From: Sycon ciliatum
Lineage: Eukaryota > Porifera > Calcarea > Leucosolenida > Sycettidae
NCBI RefSeq assembly: GCF_964019385.1
Contig: NC_088643.1
Location: 42,956,440-43,020,439 of the forward strand
DNA length: 64,000 bases
Direction of reading: 5' to 3'
The translations under genes and the position numbers were made by a program. Shown here in pieces: positions 1-17,132 of this stretch (positions are counted from its first letter, which is position 1; every line of letters starts with the position of its first letter). The notes beneath the pieces were generated by a model. The model was not told where the DNA came from. It saw nothing but the letters and a program-made list of their open reading frames with translations, and made no database searches.

Positions 1-94
1 TCCGAAAATACGTGTACCCCGCACACACTGCATCATAAAGATGAAGTCAATTTGAAATTCTGTCGGGACAGCACTGATAGTGGTGACGCACACT

Positions 95-3000
95 CATGGG
101 GGGTAGGTGCTCGTGGGGGGTAGGTGCTCGTGGGGGGTAGGTGCTCGTGGGGGCTAGGTGCTCGTGGGGGGTAGGTGCTCGTGGGGGCTAGGTGCTCGTG
201 GGGGGGGGGGGGGGGGGGGTAGGTGCTCATGGGGGGTTGGTGCTCGTGGGGGGTAGGTGCTCGAGGGGGGTAGGTGCTCGTGGGGGGTAGGTGCTCGTGG
301 GGGGGGGGGGGGGGGGGTAGCTGCTCATGGGGGGTAGGTGCTCGTGGGGGGTAGGTGCTCGTGGGGGGTAGGTGCTCACGGGGGGGTAGGTGCTCGTGGG
401 GGGTAGGTGCTCATGGGGGTTAGATGCTCGTGGGGGGTAGGTGCTCGTGGTGGGTAGGTGCTCGTGGGGGGTAGGTGTTCGTGGGGGGGGGGGGGGGGGG
501 TAGGTGCTCGTGGTGGGTAGGTGCTCGTGGGGATAGGTACTGATGGGGGTTAGGTGCTCGTGGGGGGTTATGTGCTCGTGGGGGTTAGGTGCTCGTGGGG
601 AGTAGGTGCTCGTGGGGGGGTAGGTGCTCTTGGGGGGTAGGTACTGAAGGGGGTTAGGTGCTCGTGGGGGTTAGGTGCTCGTGGGGGGGGGGGGGGGGGT
701 AGGTGCTCGTGGGGGGCAGGTGCTCGTGGGGGGTAGGTGCTCGTGGGGGGTAGGTGCTCGTGGGGGTTAGGTGCTCGTGGGGGTTAGGTGCTCTTGGGGG
801 TTAGGTGCTGATGGGGGTTAGGTGCTCGTGGGGGGGGGGGGGGTAGGTGCTCATGGGGGTAAGGTGCCCATAGGGGGTTAGGTGCTCGTGGTGGTTAGGT
901 GCTCATGGGGGGGTAGGTGCTGGTGGGGGTTAGGTGCTCGTGGGGGGTAGGTGCTCGCGAGGGGGTAGGTGCTCGCGAGGGGGTAGGTGCTCGTGGGGGG
1001 TAGGTGCTCATGGGGGTTAGGTGCTCGTGGGGGGTAGGTGCTCGTGGGGGGTAGGTGCTCGTGGTGGGTAGGTGCTCGTGGGGGGTAGGTGCTCGTGGGG
1101 GGTAGGTGCTCGTGGTGGGTAGGTGCTCGTGGGGATAGGTACTGATGGGGGTTAGGTGCTCATGGGGGGTAGGTGCTCGTGGGGGTTAGGTGCTCGTGGG
1201 GGGTAGGTGCTCGTGGGGGGTAGGTGCTCTTGGGGGGTAGGTACTGAAGGGGGTTAGGTGCTCGTGGGGGTTAGGTGCTCGTGGGGGGTAGGTGCTTGTG
1301 GGGGCAGGTGCTCGTGGGGGGTAGGTGCTCGTGGGGGTTAGGTGCTCGTGGGGGTTAGGTGCTCTTGGGGGTTAGGTGCTGATGGGGGTTAGGTGCTCGT
1401 GGGGGTTAGGTGCTCTTGGGGGTTAGGTGCTCGTGGGGGTTAGGTGCTCGTGGGGGTTAGGTGCTCATGGGGGTTAGGTGCTCTTGGGGATTAGGTGCTC
1501 GTGGGGGGTAGGTGCTCGTGGGGGGTAGGTGCTCGTGGGGGGTAGGTGCTCGTGGGGGGTAGGTGCTTGTGGGGGGTAGGTGCTCGTGGGGGCTAGGTGC
1601 CCGTGGGGGGTAGGTGCTCGTGGGGGGTAGGTGCTCGTGGGGGGTAGGTGCTCGTGGGGGCTAGGTGCTCGTAGGGGGTAGGTACTGATGGGGGTTAGGT
1701 GCTCGTGGGGGCTAGGTGCTCGTGGGGGGTAGGTGCTCGTGGGGGATAGGTGCTCGTGGGGGGTAGGTGCTCGTGGGGGATAGGTGCTCGTCGGGGTAGG
1801 TGCTCGTGGGGGGTAGGTGCTCGTTGGGGTTAGGTGCTCTTGGGGGTTAGGTGCTCGTGGGGGGTAGGTGCTCGTGGGGGGGGTAGGTGCTCGTGGGGGG
1901 TAGGTGCTTGTGGGGGTTAGGTACTGATGGGGTTAGGTGCTCTTGGGGGCTAGGTGCTCGTGGGGGGTAGGTGCTCGTGGGGGGGGGGGGGGGTAGGTGC
2001 TCGTGGGGGGTAGGTGCTCGCGGGGGCTAGGTACTGGTGGGGGTTAGGTGCTCGTGGGGGGTAGGTGCTCTTGGGGGGTAGGTACTGAAGGGGGTTAGGT
2101 GCTCGTGGGGGATAGGTGCTCGTGGGGGTTAGGTGCTCGTGGGGGGTAGGTGCTCGTGGGGGGTAGGTGCTCGTGGGGGGTAGGTGCTCGTGGGCGCTAG
2201 GTGCTCGTGGGGGGTAGGTACTGATGGGGGTTAGGTGCTCGTGGGGGCTAGGTGCTCGTGGGGGGTAGGTGCTCGTGGGGGGTAGGTGCTCGTGGGGGAT
2301 AGGTGCTCGTGGGGGGTAGGTGCTCGTGGGGGATAGGTGCTCGTCGGGGTAGGTACTCGTGGGGGGTAGGTGCTCGTTGGGGTTAGGTGCTCTTGGGGGT
2401 TAGGTGCTCGTGGGGGGGGGGGGGGGGGGATAGGTGCTTGTGGGGGGTAGGTGCTCGTGGGGGGTAGGTGTTCGTGGGGGTTAGGTGTTCGTGGGGGGTA
2501 GGTGCTCGTGGGGGGTAGGTGCTCGTGGGGGGTAGGTGCTTGTGGGGGGGGGGGGGGGGGGGGGGGGGGTAGGTGCTCGTGGGGGCTAGGTGCTCGTGGC
2601 GGGTAGGTGCTCGTGGGGGGTAGGTGCACGTGGGGGGTAGGTGCTCGTGGGGGGTAGGTGCTCGTGGGGGCTAGGTGCTCGTGGGGGGTAGGTACTGATG
2701 GGGGTTAGGTGCTCGTGGGGGGTAGGTGCTCGTGGGGGGTAGGTGCTCGTGGGGGCTAGGTGCTCGTGGGGGGTAGGTGCTCGTGGGGGGTAGGTGCTCG
2801 TGGGGGGTAGGTGCTCGTGGGGGGTAGGTGCTCGTGGGGGGTAGGTGCTCGTGGGGGTTAGGTACTGATGGGGGTTAGGTGCTCTTGGGGGCTAGGTTCT
2901 CGTGGGGGGTAGGTGCTCGTGGGGGGTAGGTGCTCGTGGGGGCTAGGTACTGATGGGGGTTAGGTGCTCGTGGGGGGTAGGTGCTCGTGGGGGGTAGGTA

Positions 3001-6000
3001 CTGAAGGGGGTTAGGTGCTCGTGGGGGATACGTGCTCGTGGGGGTTAGGTGCTCATGGGGGGTAGGTGCTCGTGGGGGTTAGGTGCTCGTGGGGGGTAGG
3101 TGCTCGTGGGGGGTAGGTGCTCTTGGGGGGTAGGTACTGAAGGGGGTTAGGTGCTCGTGGGGGTTAGGTGCTCGTGGGGGGTAGGTGCTTGTGGGGGCAG
3201 GTGCTCGTGGGGGGTAGGTGCTCGTGGGGGTTAGGTGCTCGTGGGGGTTAGGTGCTCTTGGGGGTTAGGTGCTGATGGGGGTTAGGTGCTCGTGGGGGTT
3301 AGGTGCTCTTGGGGGTTAGGTGCTCGTGGGGGTTAGGTGCTCGTGGGGGTTAGGTGCTCATGGGGGTTAGGTGCTCTTGGGGATTAGGTGCTCGTGGGGG
3401 GTAGGTGCTCGTGGGGGGTAGGTGCTCGTGGGGGGTAGGTGCTCGTGGGGGGTAGGTGCTTGTGGGGGGTAGGTGCTCGTGGGGGCTAGGTGCCCGTGGG
3501 GGGTAGGTGCTCGTGGGGGGTAGGTGCTCGTGGGGGGTAGGTGCTCGTGGGGGCTAGGTGCTCGTAGGGGGTAGGTACTGATGGGGGTTAGGTGCTCGTG
3601 GGGGCTAGGTGCTCGTGGGGGGTAGGTGCTCGTGGGGGATAGGTGCTCGTGGGGGGTAGGTGCTCGTGGGGGATAGGTGCTCGTCGGGGTAGGTGCTCGT
3701 GGGGGGTAGGTGCTCGTTGGGGTTAGGTGCTCTTGGGGGTTAGGTGCTCGTGGGGGGTAGGTGCTCGTGGGGGGGTAGGTGCTCGTGGGGGGTAGGTGCT
3801 TGTGGGGGTTAGGTACTGATGGGGTTAGGTGCTCTTGGGGGCTAGGTGCTCGTGGGGGGTAGGTGCTCGTGGGGGGGGGGGGGGGGGTAGGTGCTCGTGG
3901 GGGGTAGGTGCTCGCGGGGGCTAGGTACTGGTGGGGGTTAGGTGCTCGTGGGGGGTAGGTGCTCTTGGGGGGTAGGTACTGAAGGGGGTTAGGTGCTCGT
4001 GGGGGATAGGTGCTCGTGGGGGTTAGGTGCTCGTGGGGGGTAGGTGCTCGTGGGGGGTAGGTGCTCGTGGGGGGTAGGTGCTCGTGGGCGCTAGGTGCTC
4101 GTGGGGGGTAGGTACTGATGGGGGTTAGGTGCTCGTGGGGGCTAGGTGCTCGTGGGGGGTAGGTGCTCGTGGGGGGTAGGTGCTCGTGGGGGATAGGTGC
4201 TCGTGGGGGGTAGGTGCTCGTGGGGGATAGGTGCTCGTCGGGGTAGGTACTCGTGGGGGGTAGGTGCTCGTTGGGGTTAGGTGCTCTTGGGGGTTAGGTG
4301 CTCGTGGGGGGGGGGGGGGGGGGGATAGGTGCTTGTGGGGGGTAGGTGCTCGTGGGGGGTAGGTGTTCGTGGGGGTTAGGTGTTCGTGGGGGGTAGGTGC
4401 TCGTGGGGGGTAGGTGCTCGTGGGGGGTAGGTGCTCGTGGGGGGGGGGGGGGGGGGGGGTAGGTGCTCGTGGGGGCTAGGTGCTCGTGGCGGGTAGGTGC
4501 TCGTGGGGGGTAGGTGCACGTGGGGGGTAGGTGCTCGTGGGGGGTAGGTGCTCGTGGGGGCTAGGTGCTCGTGGGGGGTAGGTACTGATGGGGGTTAGGT
4601 GCTCGTGGGGGGTAGGTGCTCGTGGGGGGTAGGTGCTCGTGGGGGCTAGGTGCTCGTGGGGGGTAGGTGCTCGTGGGGGGTAGGTGCTCGTGGGGGGTAG
4701 GTGCTCGTGGGGGGTAGGTGCTCGTGGGGGGTAGGTGCTCGTGGGGGTTAGGTACTGATGGGGGTTAGGTGCTCTTGGGGGCTAGGTTCTCGTGGGGGGT
4801 AGGTGCTCGTGGGGGGTAGGTGCTCGTGGGGGCTAGGTACTGATGGGGGTTAGGTGCTCGTGGGGGGTAGGTGCTCGTGGGGGGTAGGTACTGAAGGGGG
4901 TTAGGTGCTCGTGGGGGATACGTGCTCGTGGGGGTTAGGTGCTCGTGGGGGGTAGGTGTTCGTGGGGGGGGGGGGGGGGGTAGGTGTTCGTGGGGGGGGG
5001 GGGGGGGGGGGTAGGTGCTCATGGGGGGTAGGTGCTCGTGGGGGGTAGGTGCTCGTGGGGGGTAGGTGCTCGTGGGGGGTAGGTGCTCGTGGGGGGTAGG
5101 TGCTCGTGGGGGGTAGGTGCTCGTGGGGGGTAGGTGCTCGTGGGAGGTAGGTGCTCATGGGGGGTAGGTGCTCGTGGGGGGTAGGTGCTCGTGGGGGGTA
5201 GGTGCTCATGAGGGGGTAGGTGCTCGTGGGGGTTAGGTGCTCTCGGGGGTTAGGTGCTCGTGGGGGTTAGGTGCTCGTGGGGGGTAGGTGCTCGTGGGGG
5301 GTAGGTGCTCGTGGGGGCTAGGTGCTCGTGGGGGCTAGGTGCTCGTGGGGGGCAGGTGCTCGTGGGGGGTAGGTGCTCGTGGGGGGTAGGTGCTCGTGGG
5401 GGGTAGGTGCTCGTGGGGGGTAGGTACTGATGGGGGGAGGGGGGGGGGGGGTAGGTGCTCGTGGGGGCTAGGTGCTCGTGGGGGGTAGGTGCTCGTGGGG
5501 GGGGGGGGGGTAGGTGCTCTTGGGGGGTAGGTACTGAAGGGGGTTAGGTGCTCGTGGGGGATAGGTGCTCGTGGGGGGGGGGGGGGGGGGTAGGTGCTCA
5601 TGGGGGGTAGGTGCTCGTGGGGGGTAGGTACTGATGGGGGTTAGGTGCTCGTGGGGGCTAGGTGCTCGTGGGGGGTAGGTGCTCGTGGGGGGTAGGTGCT
5701 CGTGGGGGATAGGTGCTCGTGGGGGGTAGGTGCTCGTGGGGGATAGGTGTTCGTCGGGGTAGGTACTCGTGGGGGGTAGGTGCTCGTTGGGGTTAGGTGC
5801 TCTTGGGGGTTAGGTGCTCGTGGGGGGGGGGGGGGATAGGTGCTTGTGGGGGGTAGGTGCTCGTGGGGGGTAGGTGTTCGTGGGGGTTAGGTGTTCGTGG
5901 GGGGTAGGTGCTCGTGGGGGGTAGGTGCTCGTGGGGGGTAGGTGCTCGTGGGGGGTAGGTGCTCGTGGGGGGTAGGTGCTCGTGGGGGGTAGGTGCTCGT

Positions 6001-9000
6001 GGGGGGTAGGTGCTCGTGGGAGGTAGGTGCTCGTGGGGGGTAGGTGCTCGTGGGGGGTAGGTGCTCGTGGGGGGTAGGTGCTCATGAGGGGGTAGGTGCT
6101 CGTGGGGGTTAGGTGCTCTCGGGGGTTAGGTGCTCGTGCGGGTTAGGTGCTCGTGGGGGGTAGGTGCTCGTGGGGGGTAGGTGCTCGTGGGGGCTAGGTG
6201 CTCGTGGGGGCTAGGTGCTCGTGGGGGGCAGGTGCTCGTGGGGGGTAGGTGCTCGTGGGGGGTAGGTGCTCGTGGGGGGTAGGTGCTCGTGGGGGGTAGG
6301 TGCTCGTGGGGGGTAGGTACTGATGGGGGGAGGGGGGGGGGGTAGGTGCTCGTGGGGGCTAGGTGCTCGTGGGGGGTAGGTGCTCGTGGGGGGGGGGGGG
6401 GCTAGGTGCTCTTGGGGGGTAGGTACTGAAGGGGGTTAGGTGCTCGTGGGGGATAGGTGCTCGTGGGGGGGGGGGTAGGTGCTCATGGGGGGTAGGTGCT
6501 CGTGGGGGGTAGGTACTGATGGGGGTTAGGTGCTCGTGGGGGCTAGGTGCTCGTGGGGGGTAGGTGCTCGTGGGGGGTAGGTGCTCGTGGGGGATAGGTG
6601 CTCGTGGGGGGTAGGTGCTCGTGGGGGATAGGTGCTCGTCGGGGTAGGTACTCGTGGGGGGTAGGTGCTCGTTGGGGTTAGGTGCTCTTGGGGGTTAGGT
6701 GCTCGTGGGGGGGGGGGGGGATAGGTGCTTGTGGGGGGTAGGTGCTCGTGGGGGGTAGGTGTTCGTGGGGGTTAGGTGTTCGTGGGGGGTAGGTGCTCGT
6801 GGGGGGTAGGTGCTCGGGGGGGGGTAGGTGCTCGTGGGGGCTAGGTGCTCGTGGCGGGTAGGTGCTCGTGGGGGGTAGGTGCACGTGGGGGGTAGGTGCT
6901 CGTGGGGGGTAGGTGCTCGTGGGGGGTAGGTGCTCGTGGGGGGGGGGGGGGGGGGTAGGTGCTCGTGGGGGCTAGGTGCTCGTGGGGGGTAGGTACTGAT
7001 GGGGGTTAGGTGCTCGTGGGGGGTAGGTGCTCGTGGGGGGTAGGTGCTCGTGGGGGCTAGGTGCTCGTGGGGGGTAGGTGCTCGTGGGGGGTAGGTGCTC
7101 GTGGGGGGTAGGTGCTCGTGGGGGGTAGGTGCTCGTGGGGGTTAGGTACTGATGGGGGTTAGGTGCTCTTGGGGGCTAGGTTCTCGTGGGGGGTAGCTGC
7201 TCGTGGGGGGTAGGTGCTCGTGGGGGCTAGGTACTGATGGGGGTTAGGTGCTCGTGGGGGGTAGGTGCTCTTGGGGGGTAGGTACTGAAGGGGGTTAGGT
7301 GCTCGTGGGGGATACGTGCTCGTGGGGGTTAGGTGCTCGTGGGGGGTAGGTGTTCGTGGGGGGGGGGGGGTAGGTGCTCATGGGGGGTAGGTGCTCGTGG
7401 GGGGTAGGTGCTCGTGGGGGGTAGGTGCTCGTGGGGGGTAGGTGCTCGTGGGGGGTAGGTGCTCGTGGGGGGTAGGTGCTCGTGGGGGGTAGGTGCTCGT
7501 GGGGGGTAGGTGCTCGTGGGGGGTAGGTGCTCGTGGGGGGTAGGTGCTCGTGGGAGGTAGGTGCTCATGGGGGGTAGGTGCTCGTGGGGGGTAGGTGCTC
7601 GTGGGGGGTAGGTGCTCATGAGGGGGTAGGTGCTCGTGGGGGTTAGGTGCTCTCGGGGTTAGGTGCTCGTGGGGGTTAGGTGCTCGTGGGGGGTAGGTGC
7701 TCGTGGGGGTAGGTGCTCGTGGGGGCTAGGTGCTCGTGGGGGCTAGGTGCTCGTGGGGGGCAGGTGCTCGTGGGGGGTAGGTGCTCGTGGGGGGTAGGTG
7801 CTCGTGGGGGGTAGGTGCTCGTGGGGGGTAGGTACTGATGGGGGGAGGGGGGGGGGGGGTAGGTGCTCGTGGGGGCTAGGTGCTCGTGGGGGGTAGGTGC
7901 TCGTGGGGGGGGGGGGGGTAGGTGCTCTTGGGGGGTAGGTACTGAAGGGGGTTAGGTGCTCGTGGGGGATAGGTGCTCGTGGGGGGGGGGGGGGGGGTAG
8001 GTGCTCATGGGGGGTAGGTGCTCGTGGGGGGTAGGTACTGATGGGGGTTAGGTGCTCGTGGGGGCTAGGTGCTCGTGGGGGGTAGGTGCTCGTGGGGGGT
8101 AGGTGCTCGTGGGGGATAGGTGCTCGTGGGGGGTAGGTGCTCGTGGGGGATAGGTGCTCGTCGGGGTAGGTACTCGTGGGGGGTAGGTGCTCGTTGGGGT
8201 TAGGTGCTCTTGGGGGTTAGGTGCTCGTGGGGGGGGGGGGGGGGGGGATAGGTGCTTGTGGGGGGTAGGTGCTCGTGGGGGGTAGGTGTTCGTGGGGGTT
8301 AGGTGTTCGTGGGGGGTAGGTGCTCGTGGGGGGTAGGTGCTCGTGGGGGGTAGGTGCTCGTGGGGGGTAGGTGCTCGTGGGGGGTAGGTGCTCGTGGGGG
8401 GTAGGTGCTCGTGGGAGGTAGGTGCTCGTGGGGGGTAGGTGCTCGTGGGGGGTAGGTGCTCGTGGGGGGTAGGTGCTCATGAGGGGGTAGGTGCTCGTGG
8501 GGGTTAGGTGCTCTCGGGGGTTAGGTGCTCGTGCGGGTTAGGTGCTCGTGGGGGGTAGGTGCTCGTGGGGGGTAGGTGCTCGTGGGGGCTAGGTGCTCGT
8601 GGGGGCTAGGTGCTCGTGGGGGGCAGGTGCTCGTGGGGGGTAGGTGCTCGTGGGGGGTAGGTGCTCGTGGGGGGTAGGTGCTCGTGGGGGGTAGGTGCTC
8701 GTGGGGGGTAGGTACTGATGGGGGGAGGGGGGGGGGGGCGGTAGGTGCTCGTGGGGGCTAGGTGCTCGTGGGGGGTAGGTGCTCGTGGGGGGGGGGGGGG
8801 GCTAGGTGCTCTTGGGGGGTAGGTACTGAAGGGGGTTAGGTGCTCGTGGGGGATAGGTGCTCGTGGGGGGGGGGGGGTAGGTGCTCATGGGGGGTAGGTG
8901 CTCGTGGGGGGTAGGTACTGATGGGGGTTAGGTGCTCGTGGGGGCTAGGTGCTCGTGGGGGGTAGGTGCTCGTGGGGGGTAGGTGCTCGTGGGGGATAGG

Positions 9001-11060
9001 TGCTCGTGGGGGGTAGGTGCTCGTGGGGGATAGGTGCTCGTCGGGGTAGGTACTCGTGGGGGGTAGGTGCTCGTTGGGGTTAGGTGCTCTTGGGGGTTAG
9101 GTGCTCGTGGGGGGGGGGGGGGATAGGTGCTTGTGGGGGGTAGGTGCTCGTGGGGGGTAGGTGTTCGTGGGGGTTAGGTGTTCGTGGGGGGTAGGTGCTC
9201 GTGGGGGGTAGGTGCTCGTGGGGGGTAGGTGCTCGGGGGGGGGGGGGGGGGGGTAGGTGCTCGTGGGGGCTAGGTGCTCGTGGCGGGTAGGTGCTCGTGG
9301 GGGGTAGGTGCACGTGGGGGGTAGGTGCTCGTGGGGGGTAGGTGCTCGTGGGGGGTAGGTGCTCGTGGGGGCTAGGTGCTCGTGGGGGGTAGGTACTGAT
9401 GGGGGTTAGGTGCTCGTGGGGGGTAGGTGCTCGTGGGGGGTAGGTGCTCGTGGGGGCTAGGTGCTCGTGGGTGGTAGGTGCTCGTGGGGGGTAGGTGCTC
9501 GTGGGGGGTAGGTGCTCGTGGGGGGTAGGTGCTCGTGGGGGTTAGGTACTGATGGGGGTTAGGTGCTCTTGGGGGCTAGGTTCTCGTGGGGGGTAGGTGC
9601 TCGTGGGGGGTAGGTGCTCGTGGGGGCTAGGTACTGATGGGGGTTAGGTGCTCGTGGGGGGTAGGTGCTCTTGGGGGGTAGGTACTGAAGGGGGTTAGGT
9701 GCTCGTGGGGGATACGTGCTCGTGGGGGTTAGGTGCTCGTGGGGGGTAGGTGTTCGTGGGGGGGGGGGGGTAGGTGCTCATGGGGGGTAGGTGCTCGTGG
9801 GGGGTAGGTGCTCGTGGGGGGTAGGTGCTCGTGGGGGGTAGGTGCTCGTGGGGGGTAGGTGCTCGTGGGGGGTAGGTGCTCGTGGGGGGTAGGTGCTCGT
9901 GGGAGGTAGGTGCTCATGGGGGGTAGGTGCTCGTGGGGGGTAGGTGCTCGTGGGGGGTAGGTGCTCATGAGGGGGTAGGTGCTCGTGGGGGTTAGGTGCT
10001 CTCGGGGTTAGGTGCTCGTGGGGGTTAGGTGCTCGTGGGGGGTAGGTGCTCGTGGGGGCTAGGTGCTCGTGGGGGCTAGGTGCTCGTGGGGGGTAGGTGC
10101 TCGTGGGGGGTAGGTGCTCGTGGGGGGTAGGTGCTCGTGGGGGGTAGGTACTGATGGGGGGGGGGGGGTAGGTGCTCGTGGGGGCTAGGTGCTCGTGGGG
10201 GGTAGGTGCTCGTGGGGGGGGGGGGGGGGGGGGTAGGTGCTCTTGGGGGGTAGGTACTGAAGGGGGTTAGGTGCTCGTGGGGGATAGGTGCTCGTGGGGG
10301 GGGGGGGTAGGTGCTCATGGGGGGTAGGTGCTCGTGGGGGGTAGGTGCTCGTGGGGGGTAGGTGCTCGTGGGGGGTAGGCGCTCGTGGGGGGTAGGTGCT
10401 CGTGGGGGGTAGGTGCTCGTGGGGGGTAGGTGCTCGTGGGGGGTAGGTGCTCGAGGGGGGTAGGTGCTCGTGGGGGGTAGGTGCTCGTGGGGGGTAGGTG
10501 CTCATGGGGGGGGGGGGGGGTAGGTGCTCGTGGGGGTTAGGTGCTCTTGGGGGTTAGGTGCTCTTGGGGGTTAGGTGCTCGTGGGGGGTAGGTGCTCGTG
10601 GGGGGGGGGGGGGGGGGGGTAGGTGCTCATGGGTGGTAGGTGCTCGTGGGGGGTAGGTGCTCGTGGGGGGTAGGTGCTCGTGGGGGGTAGGTGCTCATGG
10701 GGGGGGGGGGTAAGTGCTCGTGGGGGTTAGGTGCTCTCGGAGGTTAGGTGCTCTTGGGGGTTAGGTGCTCGTGGGGGTTAGGTGCTCGTGGGGGGTAGGT
10801 GCTCGTGGGGGCTAGGTGCTCGTGGGGGCTAGGTGCTCGTGGGGGGTAGGTGCTCGTGGGGGGTAGGTGCTCGTGGGGGGTAGGTACTGATGGGGGGGGG
10901 GGGGTAGGTGCTCGTGGGGGCTAGGTGCTCGTGGGGGCTAGGTACTGATGGGGGTTAGGTGCTCTTGGGGGTTAGGTACCCCCAAGAGTTAGGTACTCAT
11001 AGGAGTTAGGTATCCCTGGAGGTCAGGTACTCTTGGGGGTTAGATGCTCTGGCCAATACT
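95..11060. repeat. 17-bp G-rich minisatellite array
   Basis: The monomer is TAGGTGCTCGTGGGGGG (17 bp), repeated for about 10.9 kb with point variants (GCTAGG, GTTAGG, TACTGATG, TACTGAAG, CTCTTGG) and G-runs that stretch in places to more than 20. All G-runs lie on the plus strand. Long blocks recur: about 1160-3050 is matched by about 3050-4950 (offset near 1.9 kb), and variant landmarks such as CATGAGGGGG near 5210, 6083, 7618, 8478 and 9968 recur at about 2.4 kb. The last 90 bp (10970-11060) are degenerate monomers. The many short minus-strand ORFs of Pro/His/Thr/Tyr type are translations of the repeat (three monomers = 51 nt = 17 codons) and not genes. Confidence 0.97.
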
Positions 11061-11359
11061 TGAACTATGCTTGACATGAGTCGCTGCCACTGAAAATCTT
11101 TGAGAACCAAAGTGTAAGTACACCTTGAAACCTACAGCTATGAATGCTTGTTACATTGCAACTTTGCTGGCCATAGTATCACACACTTGGCCACCATGGC
11201 CCAGGGACAGCTGACATGAAAGATGATGTGTCAACAAGCGGACAATAACATTAGTGGGCAGACCCATCCGCGACTGGCAACTGCACACACTGTTTTCTTG
11301 TGCACACGACGATCACTCTCCCAGTTCGTTACTGCATGTGCATCCTTCAACTTTAAAAT

Positions 11360-11550
11360 ACCGCATTTCCCCGATTATTCGTCACACACGATTCTAAGTC
11401 GCATCCCCATTTTCAGGTCTGAGCCAAATTGTTTCCATACATTGACATAAGTAAGAAGTCACGCTCAATAGTAACTTGTAAGTTGCACCCCGCCTTTGCT
11501 CTTGAAGTTCAGTGTGAAAAGGTGTGACTTATATTCGGGGGAAATACGGT
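11360..11550. mobile_element. Short TIR element (MITE-like)
   Basis: Imperfect inverted termini: the left end reads ACCGCATTTCCCCGATTATT and the right end is its approximate reverse complement, finishing GGGGGAAATACGGT. The 191-bp interior has no reading frame. The terminus resembles non-autonomous DNA transposons common in invertebrates, but the superfamily is not assigned. The rest of 11061-11697 shows nothing recognisable. Confidence 0.55.
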
Positions 11551-11697
11551 CTAGAGGCGTGGAAAATATATATCTGTCAACGGAAGTGTCCCTGCTGTGC
11601 TGGTGCCTTTATGCTTCGTGGTTAGGCTGAGAGCGCGTGGTTGCGACGAGTTGGGAATGCAGTAAACGGGAATAGGGCCGAAAGCTCTGTGGGAATA

Positions 11698-15548
<3,851 letters not shown>

Positions 15549-17132
15549 CTAGACAACTGCAACTGCACCTCGAGGCAACTCTGCCAGCTACAGACACCAC
15601 CATATACTGCGCGTGGCAAGACATCAGCAGAACTTTTACGTTTGATGTCAGGCCATCAACAATTTACATCGGCTCTGTTTAGAACTCTTCGATCCAAACA
15701 GATGGCCGTCAAAGAAAGAGCACGAATATACAAAGGGCATCAGTGCAAGCGTTGTCTGAGAAAGAAAATGTTCTCTAAAGATGTATATCGGAATGCTCTT
15801 TCGCAACCCAATTTTTCGTAATTTTCGTAAATGAATCAGATACTGTACTCAGCTCATACATGTACAATGTTTGCAAATGCAATGTGAAAATTTGAATTGT
15901 TTGCCAGATTTTTATTGCATTCAATTATTTTTGTGAAAAATTCCTCCAGATCAGAACGCCATATTTGCCATAGCAATCAGAGAGAGCTAGTTTTTTTCTT
16001 CAGACTTTTTTCTTTTTCAATTCGACTCCGCCTGGCCGGCCCTAGCCTGCCTAGCCTAGCCCGGCCTGGGCCTGGCCCTCAGCCTGACATGATCAGTCTA
16101 CCATGCATGGTCTACTGCAAGAGTCTTTTGCAGTTTTGGTCTGAGTGATCATGCATGCTCAGATCATAATAAAATAATTATTATAATTCATTATTATAAT
16201 TATTTAAATGCTCACAAGTCTAATGATTCTGATTAGAGACTGAGTATTCATCTTTTATCTGTCTTGACTTCTGATCTGTGCCTCTTGAAGACTTGATGTT
16301 GGCAAGTCTTCACTCTTGTCCGCCTGTAAAAGCGGCTTCTTCAGACAGTCAGTAGATCCACTGCTGCCTGGATTTAGCTGCTATCCAGCCGCTACATCTA
16401 CATCATGATGGGAATCGAAGCATGCCACAATCCCCGATGTGCAATATTGCCTACATGCATCATTGGGGTTTACAACTTGTATGATGAAGCAAGGCTTACA
16501 TAGCAACAGTACTGAGTACTACCGACAGAAGCCCATTTTCTACCATCTGCATGTCGGCAGAGCGATACATGTATGTACACGTCGGCACACACGGACAAAC
16601 TGCATAGTCACAAGCGACTCAAAGCTCAAGCTTCATAACATAAACCCTTTGGCAGAATGCAACAAGATGATCTGCTTAACTAAGCTAGCATACTTGAAGT
16701 TCAAATATGAAAATGCCAAGCACAACAAAAATGAACAGAGAATTGTGGCACAGCTGCAGACACAAAACAAACAAATCCCAGGAAAGGCTGCAGCGCGAGA
16801 AGGGTTGTGTATTACAACAGTCCAGTGAAAGCTGGTAGATATTCCAATAATAAGAGGGATGTCCGAAGATACAGCCGACACCGGTGACTAAAAAGCGCAT
16901 AAACACAGTGAACCGTGTGATTGCGGAGACAAAGAAAAGGCAAAAGAAGATTTTATGAGAGACGAGACACGGGACACAGTACACTCTTTAACTACAATCA
17001 ACGGAACTAGTAAAGCAGAGAAGGCGTGACAGATACTGATGCACGCAGGAAGCAGAAGCAATAGGACAGCATGGATGCACAAGGTAGGTACAAACGTCAA
17101 CGCAGCAGTCTAGAGATGAGTGAATTGTAACG
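15549..17132. other. Gap between the unrecognised gene and CHTOP
   Basis: No convincing exon was found, although the missing 5' end of the unrecognised gene should lie here. An AT-rich, self-complementary stretch (TAATTATTATAATT) lies at 16165-16210 and a CT/GGCC-rich segment near 16025-16085. Confidence 0.4.

Noticed and set aside
33..10505. Many Pro/His/Thr/Tyr-rich minus-strand ORFs of 60-140 codons
   Set aside because: They are translations of the 17-bp minisatellite; frames break wherever a G-run changes length and no splice or start context supports them.
16439..16828. 129-codon plus-strand ORF
   Set aside because: No recognisable domain, no splice support, ordinary composition; probably chance.
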